Position numbers and translations under genes: made by a program. Of a stretch of 7,584 bases of DNA, positions 1-5,997 are shown one piece after another. The DNA lies in assembly GCA_016839405.1 (NCBI GenBank), contig JAEOUJ010000224.1, positions 1 through 7,584 on the forward strand, given 5' to 3'. Source of the DNA: Candidatus Gerdarchaeota archaeon. GTDB taxonomy: Archaea; Asgardarchaeota; Heimdallarchaeia; JABLTI01. Under the pieces are notes generated by a model. It worked only from the letters and a program-made list of their open reading frames with translations, ran no database searches and had not been told where the DNA came from. Position 1 is the stretch's first letter. Every line of letters begins with the position of its first letter.

Positions 1-614
1 AAGAAATATTCATGGAATCGTGTATCATCAGTTAATTCTGGATGAAAGGTAACTGCTAGAAGCTTGTCTTGTTGAGCTGCATAAATTCCTTCTGAATCCT
101 GAGCGAGAATTTGAACATTCTTTTTTGTTGATAAAATAACAGGTGCTCTAATAAAAACGCCTTTGAATGGTGTTTTACCAAGAGCTTCTACAAGCAAAAC
201 ACGTTCAAATGAGTCTTGTTGTCGACCATAAGTATTACGCAAAACTTCTATGTCCATTAATTCCAATAAATTCTGTGTAAAACCTTTTACAACTTTGTCT
301 GATGATGTTTTTGACAAAATAATGGTTCCAGCACAAGTGCCAAAAATAGCCATGCCATTTTTAACTTTCTCATGGATTTTATCGATGAGTTTTTTACCAA
401 ATCTGGTTTCATCAATTAAACGACTCATAACAGTACTTTCCCCACCAGGGATGATCAAACCATCCAATTTATCCAGTTGTTCTGGGCTTCTAACTCTAAT
501 TGTTTTTAATTGATAGTTATTTTTAGTTAGAACTTCATCCATCATTTCAATATGTTCTAAAACATCACCCTGGACTGCTAAAACACCAATTTGTATGTCT
601 TTTCTTTTAGTCAT
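1..614 (-). CDS. pdxT: Pyridoxal 5'-phosphate synthase glutaminase subunit PdxT (3' end cut off by window)
   Basis: PdxT is the class I-like glutaminase of the deoxyxylulose-independent vitamin B6 pathway. It hydrolyses glutamine and passes ammonia to PdxS in the cytosolic PLP synthase complex. I translated 204 codons with no stop, so only the last few residues (family length is about 190-200) lie beyond the left edge. Visible motifs are the GVLAVQGDVLEH start, the oxyanion-region IPGGEST at about residues 55-61, the nucleophile elbow FGTCAG with Cys94, the NTYGRQQDSFE interface stretch at about 127-137, FIRAP at about 154-158, and FHPE with His191 and Glu193 completing the Cys-His-Glu triad. 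The ATG overlaps the pdxS stop by one base (TAATG), and a GAGGAG ribosome-binding site lies inside the end of pdxS. The two are therefore cotranscribed and probably translationally coupled. All catalytic residues are intact. Confidence 0.97.
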   Translation of the reverse strand, partial: MTKRKDIQIGVLAVQGDVLEHIEMMDEVLTKNNYQLKTIRVRSPEQLDKLDGLIIPGGESTVMSRLIDETRFGKKLIDKIHEKVKNGMAIFGTCAGTIILSKTSSDKVVKGFTQNLLELMDIEVLRNTYGRQQDSFERVLLVEALGKTPFKGVFIRAPVILSTKKNVQILAQDSEGIYAAQQDKLLAVTFHPELTDDTRFHEYF

Positions 615-1588
615 TATGAATCAGCTCCTCGTTCTTGCATACTGAATTTCATTTCTGGACCAGTTAAGCCCATCATAGCTTTTTCTTCACTAACCATCTC
701 TTGTGCTTCCATTACTATATCTGGATAATTCCAATAAGATGTAGCTAGAACAGTTGCAGAAGCTCTTTGCATAGGATCTTCACTCTTAAAAATACCTGAA
801 CCAACAAATATGCCATCTGCTCCTAACATCATCATTTGTGCTGCATCAGCTGGAGTACTAATTCCCCCTGCTGCAAAATTAACGACAGGTAATCGACCAA
901 GTTTAGCAGTTTCAAGTACTGTTTCAAAAGAACATTTCATATCTCTGGCTTTAGCCATTAATTGTTGAAAATCATGAGATTCATATAGTGCCTTTATCTC
1001 ACTAATTTCTTTTGTAACTAAACGCATGTGCTTAATTGCTTCAGCAACATTTCCAGTTCCAGGCTCTCCTTTTGTGCGAATCATTGCGCATCCTTCGTCA
1101 ATACGACGAAGAGCACTTCCTAAATCCAAAGCTCCACAAACAAAAGGTGTGACGAAATCCCATTTCCATATGTGTCTCCACTCATCAGCTGGAGTAAGAA
1201 CTTCAGATTCATCTATGCAATCAGCACCTGTTTCTTGCAAAACTTTTGCTTCATAGGTATGACCAATACGACATTTAGCCATAACTGGTATAGTAATTGC
1301 ATCTAAAATATCTAATATGATTGGTATTGAAGCAGGTCGTGCTACACCTCCGGCTCTTCGAACATCAATAGGTAATTTATCCAAAACCATGACTGCTACT
1401 GCGCCTGCATCTTCAGCTATATGTGCTTGTTCGACAGAGGTAACATCCATTATTACCCCGCCTTTAGTCATTCGGGCAAATCCTCTTTTTACTCGATTTG
1501 TACCACGAATAGCTTGATCATTTGTTGATAAGACTCTCGTTATCTCGCCTTTTTTCATATAGGCTCTTTCCGAAAATAACTCTTTCAT
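614..1588 (-). CDS. pdxS: Pyridoxal 5'-phosphate synthase lyase subunit PdxS
   Basis: PdxS condenses ribose 5-phosphate, glyceraldehyde 3-phosphate and PdxT-derived ammonia into PLP, as a (beta/alpha)8 barrel that forms dodecamers. The 324-residue product is highly typical: KGGVIMDV carries Asp48 (Asp24 of Bacillus subtilis), [10 protein letters not shown] carries Lys105 (Lys81), and [10 protein letters not shown] carries Lys173 (Lys149). [34 protein letters not shown] and the MQERG tail are also present. All active-site lysines are kept. The start at 1588 is backed by an AAGGAGA site 8 nt upstream. It gives about 24 more N-terminal residues than the B. subtilis protein; Met11 is a weaker alternative start. 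It is the first gene of the pdxST operon. It lies divergent from the threonine-synthase-like winged-helix protein across a 155-nt region with a strong palindrome, which suggests regulated transcription. Confidence 0.98.
   Translation of the reverse strand: MKELFSERAYMKKGEITRVLSTNDQAIRGTNRVKRGFARMTKGGVIMDVTSVEQAHIAEDAGAVAVMVLDKLPIDVRRAGGVARPASIPIILDILDAITIPVMAKCRIGHTYEAKVLQETGADCIDESEVLTPADEWRHIWKWDFVTPFVCGALDLGSALRRIDEGCAMIRTKGEPGTGNVAEAIKHMRLVTKEISEIKALYESHDFQQLMAKARDMKCSFETVLETAKLGRLPVVNFAAGGISTPADAAQMMMLGADGIFVGSGIFKSEDPMQRASATVLATSYWNYPDIVMEAQEMVSEEKAMMGLTGPEMKFSMQERGADS
625..630 (-). promoter_or_regulatory. Ribosome-binding site of pdxT inside pdxS
   Basis: GAGGAG on the minus strand lies 10 nt before the pdxT ATG, within the last codons of pdxS. 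With the TAATG stop/start overlap it fixes the pdxT start and points to coupled translation of the two PLP synthase subunits. Confidence 0.65.
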
Positions 1589-1596
1589 GATGAGAA

Positions 1597-1603
1597 TCTC
1601 CTT
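1597..1603 (-). promoter_or_regulatory. Ribosome-binding site of pdxS
   Basis: AAGGAGA on the minus strand lies 8 nt upstream of the ATG at 1588. It is the strongest Shine-Dalgarno match in the window and selects this start over the in-frame ATG ten codons later. It sits just downstream of the inverted repeat. Confidence 0.75.
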
Positions 1604-1608
1604 GGGAG

Positions 1609-1634
1609 AATATACAAGTATAAACTTGTATATT
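1609..1634. promoter_or_regulatory. Perfect 11-bp inverted repeat, candidate operator of pdxST
   Basis: The left arm AATATACAAGT (1609-1619) and the right arm ACTTGTATATT (1624-1634) are exact reverse complements separated by 4 nt (ATAA). The site lies 21-46 nt before the pdxS start codon and just downstream of the likely TATA box, so it should cover the pdxS transcription start. Such symmetric sites are typical targets of dimeric winged-helix regulators. The divergent gene at 1744 encodes a protein with a C-terminal winged helix and is the obvious candidate ligand. An RNA hairpin in the pdxS leader is possible, but the predicted transcription start falls inside the repeat, which makes a DNA operator more likely. 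The repeat is seen directly; the function is inferred. Confidence 0.6.
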
Positions 1635-1651
1635 AAAGTTGCAACATTAGC

Positions 1652-1659
1652 TTTATAAA
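1652..1659. promoter_or_regulatory. Self-complementary TATA box between pdxS and the divergent gene
   Basis: TTTATAAA reads the same on both strands and matches the archaeal TATA-box style. For pdxS, a start about 25 nt downstream falls near 1627-1632, inside the inverted repeat, leaving a leader of roughly 40 nt that contains the ribosome-binding site. For the plus-strand gene it would give a start near 1680-1685 and a leader of about 60 nt. A second TATA-like stretch at 1693-1700 could serve that gene with a shorter leader. The placement is inferred from spacing only. Confidence 0.45.
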
Positions 1660-1743
1660 TATTATTCGAAATATGATATAGTAGGTAATTGATTTATAAG
1701 AATGAACTATTCAGAATTTAATAGAGACATTGAAGTGTTATAG

Positions 1744-3192
1744 ATGCCAGAAAAGATTATTTGTGAAAATTGTAAAGTAGAATTACATTCAACACAACGA
1801 TCTTTAACTTGCCCTCAATGTAGTGCGAATGAAGTAAAAATTGATTATTATTTTAATTATAATAAGAAACCCCAAATAATTTCAGATGAAAGGGGAATTT
1901 GGCGATTCAAAGAATTTTTACCGTCCTTTACTAATACTATTACTCTTGGTGAAGCTAACACTCCTATTCACCAATCAAGATATTTATTTAAAGATGAAAT
2001 TAATTTGTATCTCAAAACAGAAGGGAAAAACCCTACAGGTTCATTTTTGGATAGAGTATCTCCATTAATGGTCTCAGATGCATTAAGTAGAGGAATGGAT
2101 TCTGTTGTTTGTGCTTCTGATGGCAATCTTGGTGCTTCAGTAAGTGCTTATTGTGCTGCAGCGCAACTTCCTTGTTTTTGTGTTGTTCCTAAAAATACTT
2201 CACCAGAGAAAAGAACACAAATGCTTGCCTATGGTGCTGAAGTAGTTGATTTTGGTAAAACGATAGATGAAAGTTTAGATTTGGCAAGGAAAATGACTGA
2301 AAAAGGGCGTTATCAAGCAACACCTGAATTCAACATATTAGCTTTAGAAGGTTCAAAAACCATTGCTTACGAGATTGTGGAACAAATGATGAATAAAGAT
2401 ACAGCTAATAATTTAGATTACATAATTGTTCCTATGGGAAGTGGTAGTTTACTTTATTCTATTTGGCAAGGATTTAAACAAGCAAAACAATTTGGCCTGC
2501 TCTCTTCGAATGTTAAGTTACCAAAAATAGTTGGTGTACAAGTAAAGGGTTTTGATCCTATTACAAAAGCATTTCATGCGGGGAAAGATAGTCAAGTTGT
2601 AACAATCCAAAGTAGTCGAAAGACATCTGTAGCCAATGCAATCTGGGTCGATAATCCTTTATTTGGTGAAAAAGCTATTCAAAGCCTCGAAGAAAGCAAT
2701 GGTTTAGCCATATCAGTAACTGAAGAAGAATTGATTACAGCAAGTAAATTGCTTGGTAAACATGAAGGGATTTATGCAGAATTAAGTAGTGCGACTGTTA
2801 TTGCTGCTGTATCAAAACTAGTTATTGGAGAAAAGATACCTAATAATTCTAACATTGTCTCTATAATTACAGCAAGTGGTTTCAAAACCTCACAAGCTTT
2901 TGAAAAAGGAACTTCTCGAGTAAGAAAAGTCGAGTCATTTAGAAGTATGGGAACAAAAGTAGAAATTTTAAGAATAATTGAATCATCCGAAGCAGATTTT
3001 GGCTATAGTATTTGGAAGTCATTAGGTCAAACTATAACTTTACAAGCAGTTTATCAACATTTAAAGGAATTAGATCAACAAAATCTTATTACTGAAATAG
3101 AAAGTAAGGATAGGCAAAAAAAATTCAAATTAACAATAAAAGGAAAACAATTGATTATAAAGATGAGAGAATTAGAAGAATTATTATCATAA
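1744..3192 (+). CDS. Threonine-synthase-like pseudoenzyme with C-terminal winged helix; candidate PLP-linked regulator of pdxST
   Basis: The 482-residue protein has three parts. Residues 7-26 are a zinc ribbon (Cys7, Cys10, Cys23, Cys26), as in many archaeal threonine synthases. Residues about 65-385 are a fold-type II PLP domain of the threonine synthase family. Residues about 400-480 are a winged helix of PadR/MarR style, with GYSIWKSL, AVYQHLKELDQQNLI and a charged wing leading to LTIKGKQLI. The signature NPTGSFKDR reads NPTGSFLDR (96-104), so Leu102 replaces the lysine that forms the PLP Schiff base. The cofactor-contacting Asn128 in SDGNLGAS and Thr376 in TASG remain. The phosphate loop is altered (GSGSL at 232-236 for the usual GNxGN). 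It is therefore unlikely to make threonine. It diverges from pdxST, which suggests a regulator that binds PLP, a PLP-amino-acid adduct or another ligand. No strong ribosome-binding site is visible before the ATG. An automatic annotation would probably say threonine synthase. Confidence 0.85.
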   Translation: MPEKIICENCKVELHSTQRSLTCPQCSANEVKIDYYFNYNKKPQIISDERGIWRFKEFLPSFTNTITLGEANTPIHQSRYLFKDEINLYLKTEGKNPTGSFLDRVSPLMVSDALSRGMDSVVCASDGNLGASVSAYCAAAQLPCFCVVPKNTSPEKRTQMLAYGAEVVDFGKTIDESLDLARKMTEKGRYQATPEFNILALEGSKTIAYEIVEQMMNKDTANNLDYIIVPMGSGSLLYSIWQGFKQAKQFGLLSSNVKLPKIVGVQVKGFDPITKAFHAGKDSQVVTIQSSRKTSVANAIWVDNPLFGEKAIQSLEESNGLAISVTEEELITASKLLGKHEGIYAELSSATVIAAVSKLVIGEKIPNNSNIVSIITASGFKTSQAFEKGTSRVRKVESFRSMGTKVEILRIIESSEADFGYSIWKSLGQTITLQAVYQHLKELDQQNLITEIESKDRQKKFKLTIKGKQLIIKMRELEELLS

Positions 3193-3194
3193 AA

Positions 3195-5261
3195 TTATCT
3201 TCTTCTCTTCTTAGTTCGTTCTAATGGAACTATACCTTCCAATGGTATTTTTTTCATGCAATGAGGACAATTACCATTTGTTTTAACCCATTCTTGTAGA
3301 TGTATTAAATGGCTTTTTGATTCACAAATTGGACAAAATCCAATATCATCACCAAAAGAAATTGGTAGTTTGCAAACTTCACAACGAAGAACTTTCTCAC
3401 CACAATCAGGGCATAATTTGAAATCTCTTTCAATTGGATAACCACAATAGTAACAAGTATAATGACTAACTTCTTTGAAACTATCAATTATCTGATTAAT
3501 AGCTTCCTCAGCTTCAATTGATTCGCTTTGCAATAATTGAGGAATTTTAACAACATCCTTTTGAACTTGGAAAGCTAACTCATCTGGTAAATCAAGCAAC
3601 CAAGTTTCTAAATCAAGTGTTTTCTTGAATTTCAATAATTTAGCCATTCGTTCAAGAGAAATTTCGCTATAACGTTTAATGATTTTACGAAGATTTAATT
3701 CACGCTCTTTTTGAAGAGCAATTTCTGCTTCATCATTTTGGATTTTAGCAAGAATATCTTGTTTCTTAAGTTCTAATTCATACAAAATATTCTTTTGAGC
3801 GATGTTTCTTTCAATAGCACCAGATTGATAAGCTTGTAATAATTCTTCATAATCTTCAAATCCAAGTTTCTTACCAATTTCACTTAACATATAAGCAGTA
3901 AGTGAACGTATTAATGAATCCTCATCATTTCTAATAGCTAAAAGCTCAGGTATAGCTTTCATTGGATCTATATCAACAATCATCTTCGTTGCTTCATCTT
4001 TAATATCAATATCATCACTGTTTTTGATTATCCCAATTAATGCTGATACATAGCCTTTCTGACCTAATTTCAACAAAGTATCTTTAACTATTTCTAAAAT
4101 AGATTCATCTTCCTCCAAGTTTTGAAGCATATCTACTAATGGATCCACCATATCCGCTTTTCCAAGAATTCCTAAAGCTTTACCAGCAGCTTTTCTTACT
4201 TGAAAACTTTGATCTTCATATAGGAGTGCTGTTAAAATAGTTCCTGAAGTTTCAGATTTAATATCCACTAAAGCATTTATTGCTTTAATACGAATATCAT
4301 CGTCTGAATCCTCTTCAATAACATTTTCTAAAGCCTTTATTACTTCTTTACCACCAATTTTCCCAAAAGCATCAATAACTTCTAACCGTAAATCTTTGTT
4401 TTGTTCATTTTGTAAAATTTGTATTAGAATATCAGTTGCCTCTTTCGACTCAACATTTCCTAAAGCCTTAACAGCTTTTTCGCGCACTAATATATCTTGA
4501 TCTTCAATAGCTGTTTCTAATAAAATGGGTATAGCTTCTTTAGCGTGTATTTTTCCTAAAGCTTCAGCAGCAACAGCTCTTTCATAAGAGATATCACTCT
4601 CCATTAATCTAGCCATAAGTTTAGGTATAACTTTAGATTCACCTAATTCACCCATTGCAGATTCAATATTAACTTTAATTTCCTCAGATTCGACTTTATC
4701 AAGAGCTTTTTCAAGTTTCAGAATTACATCTTTTGTACCAATTTTTGAAATAGATTGAATAGCTTCTACTCGAATTAGTTCATCTTCTTCTTCATTACAA
4801 ATTATTTTCTCGAGTAAAGGTATAATATCAGATCCAATAACTCGTTGAAGCGCATGAATAGCATATACTCGGATATTTTTTTCCCCATATTCTTCAATGA
4901 TTTTTCTAAGAGTTCGATCTGCCCTCCTTGCACCCATTCCAATTTTACCAAATGTTTCAATTATTAATTGTAGGATCTCTTCATCATCATAAAAACTTTC
5001 AACTAGATCAATTAGTTCTGGAACTGCTCTCTCTGCTTTACTACCAAAATTACCTAACATATCAACAGCAAGGTAGATAACATCATAATTAGTTTCAGAT
5101 TGAAGAACCTCTATTAGAGTTGGGATAGCTTTTTCTGCATAATCTTGAAGATTATATAATTCTTGGATTGCTTCAAAACGAACTGCCTCATCAGGGTGAT
5201 CTTTAAGATTTTTAAGTAAGTCTATTATTCTCTCATCAATTTCCTTTTGTTCTTCACTCAT
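3195..5261 (-). CDS. HEAT-repeat scaffold protein with coiled coil, possible winged helix, zinc ribbon and RING-variant-like C-terminus
   Basis: The 688-residue protein starts with about a dozen HEAT (PBS-lyase-like) repeats over residues about 8-470, with recurring AIxALGxIG and IPxLLE patterns. This forms a solenoid for protein binding. Residues about 485-528 look like a coiled coil. Residues about 527-573 (YSEISLERMAKLLKF, then a short strand pair ending DVVKI) resemble a PCI-type winged helix. A zinc ribbon follows (Cys603, Cys606, Cys617, Cys620). Next comes an eight-ligand cluster: Cys627, Cys630, Cys643, Cys646, His651, His654, Cys665, Cys668, with Trp658 four residues after the sixth ligand as in RING fingers. 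The tail is basic (KKRRR). There is no signal peptide or membrane segment, so it is cytosolic. The function is unknown; a scaffold or ubiquitin-type ligase-like role is possible. It converges on the winged-helix gene with a 2-nt gap. The start follows TTTTAGG at 11 nt spacing. Confidence 0.9.
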   Translation of the reverse strand: MSEEQKEIDERIIDLLKNLKDHPDEAVRFEAIQELYNLQDYAEKAIPTLIEVLQSETNYDVIYLAVDMLGNFGSKAERAVPELIDLVESFYDDEEILQLIIETFGKIGMGARRADRTLRKIIEEYGEKNIRVYAIHALQRVIGSDIIPLLEKIICNEEEDELIRVEAIQSISKIGTKDVILKLEKALDKVESEEIKVNIESAMGELGESKVIPKLMARLMESDISYERAVAAEALGKIHAKEAIPILLETAIEDQDILVREKAVKALGNVESKEATDILIQILQNEQNKDLRLEVIDAFGKIGGKEVIKALENVIEEDSDDDIRIKAINALVDIKSETSGTILTALLYEDQSFQVRKAAGKALGILGKADMVDPLVDMLQNLEEDESILEIVKDTLLKLGQKGYVSALIGIIKNSDDIDIKDEATKMIVDIDPMKAIPELLAIRNDEDSLIRSLTAYMLSEIGKKLGFEDYEELLQAYQSGAIERNIAQKNILYELELKKQDILAKIQNDEAEIALQKERELNLRKIIKRYSEISLERMAKLLKFKKTLDLETWLLDLPDELAFQVQKDVVKIPQLLQSESIEAEEAINQIIDSFKEVSHYTCYYCGYPIERDFKLCPDCGEKVLRCEVCKLPISFGDDIGFCPICESKSHLIHLQEWVKTNGNCPHCMKKIPLEGIVPLERTKKRRR

Positions 5262-5300
5262 ATTCAGTCAAACCTAAAATAGTAATTTTTTTTAAAACTA

Positions 5301-5311
5301 AATTATTATAA
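5301..5311 (-). promoter_or_regulatory. Possible promoter of the HEAT-repeat gene
   Basis: On the minus strand TTATAATAATT is a TATA-like stretch about 40 nt before the ATG at 5261. Transcription starting about 25 nt downstream would leave a leader of some 20 nt that still contains the AGG ribosome-binding element at 5273-5275. The base composition is AT-rich throughout, so the match is weak evidence. Confidence 0.3.
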
Positions 5312-5351
5312 GAAATTTAGCTATTTGAAGCTTAGTTAAGAGGCAGAAGCG

Positions 5352-5370
5352 AAAAAAAGAAAAAAGAAGA
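5352..5370 (-). terminator. Oligo-T terminator after the DinB-like gene
   Basis: On the minus strand the bases directly after the TAA at 5371-5373 are almost all T, in runs of six and seven broken by single C bases, with no hairpin. Archaeal RNA polymerase terminates at such oligo-T tracts. It would separate the DinB-like gene from the HEAT-repeat gene 109 nt downstream, which then needs its own promoter. Confidence 0.6.
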
Positions 5371-5829
5371 TTAAAAATCGATTTTTTGACCACCTTTTTC
5401 CAAATGTTGTTTGTCATGCATCCACAATGTAGCAATGTTTTCATTCCTAAACATGCTCTTTTCATCTTCAATTGTTTCAGGTTGTGAAATTATTTTATCA
5501 AATAATTTAATGACTTTCTCACGTGTATCTTTGAATAATTTTTTAACTTCCTTAAGAGACATATCCTTTTTTTCCTCTAAAATAACATCATTCCATTTAT
5601 CATATTTCATTCCTTTTTCTTGGTGATCAAATTTAAAGTCATCACAGGTTCCATTGAGTTTAGCATTGCATCCATTAATCATTTGATCATCCCAGGACCA
5701 AAGATGAATTAATAATTCTCTAAGTTTCCAGCCATTTGGTAACTCAAAGTTTTCATCGAGTGAAAGTATTATTTTAGTTATTTTTCGAGTATTCTCGAGA
5801 TGTTGTTTAGGTGACAATTTTTGTTCCAT
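5371..5829 (-). CDS. DinB / ClbS-DfsB-like four-helix-bundle protein
   Basis: The 152-residue protein fits the DinB/YfiT-like putative metalloenzyme superfamily, closest in feel to the ClbS/DfsB branch. An N-terminal helix is followed by NGWKLRELLIHLWSWDD (about 32-48), the usual G-W-x-x-x-x-L-L-x-H-x-x-x-W region. Then come YDKWNDVILEEKK (76-88) and a long amphipathic helix (about 91-114). A C-terminal WMHDKQH closes the bundle. His42, His138 and His142 form the expected metal-binding triad. It has no signal peptide or membrane segment. Family members act on small molecules, often in thiol transfer or detoxification, but the substrate here cannot be told. It is a single gene, divergent from the membrane protein gene and followed by an oligo-T terminator. 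The ATG follows an AGG element (TTTTAGG) at 10 nt spacing. Confidence 0.85.
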   Translation of the reverse strand: MEQKLSPKQHLENTRKITKIILSLDENFELPNGWKLRELLIHLWSWDDQMINGCNAKLNGTCDDFKFDHQEKGMKYDKWNDVILEEKKDMSLKEVKKLFKDTREKVIKLFDKIISQPETIEDEKSMFRNENIATLWMHDKQHLEKGGQKIDF

Positions 5830-5997
5830 AAAAATCAGTCCTAAAATAATAAGTCTATTTATTAGATATTGAACATTGAGTATAATTTTTGAATCTTTTG
5901 TATTTAATCAATTTCTCTAGTTATGTATAGAACAACAAAGTTAAAGATAGTAAAAACTTCATCTTTGATAATACAAAATTGGATGTTTGTTATAACA
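5830..5997. promoter_or_regulatory. Divergent intergenic region between the DinB-like gene and the membrane protein gene
   Basis: The region is strongly AT-rich and should hold two promoters facing away from each other. TATAATTT at 5881-5888 could act as a TATA-like element on either strand; on the minus strand it would give a leader of about 27 nt that includes TTTTAGG. On the plus strand TATTTAAT at 5901-5908 is another candidate. No inverted repeat comparable to the pdxS one was found. In-frame ATGs at 5923 and 5983 mean that part of this stretch may be coding. Confidence 0.3.

Noticed and set aside
250..513. Plus-strand open frame of 87 codons
   Set aside because: It lies opposite pdxT, whose minus-strand translation shows all family motifs; the plus-strand product resembles nothing.
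1026..1517. Two plus-strand open frames of 76 and 66 codons
   Set aside because: Both are antisense shadows of the strongly conserved pdxS coding sequence.
1886..2068. Plus-strand open frame of 60 codons in another frame
   Set aside because: It overlaps the threonine-synthase-like gene, whose frame carries the recognisable motifs. I considered whether it signals a frameshift around the changed lysine, but the main frame is continuous with family similarity on both sides of Leu102.
1744..3192. Plain annotation as catalytic threonine synthase
   Set aside because: The Schiff-base lysine is replaced by Leu102, the phosphate loop is degenerate and a DNA-binding domain is fused to the C-terminus.
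3305..3487. Minus-strand open frame of 60 codons
   Set aside because: It is an out-of-frame reading of the zinc-binding C-terminus of the HEAT gene; the true frame holds the paired cysteines.
5411..5626. Plus-strand open frame of 71 codons
   Set aside because: It is antisense to the DinB-like gene and has no start signal or recognisable content.
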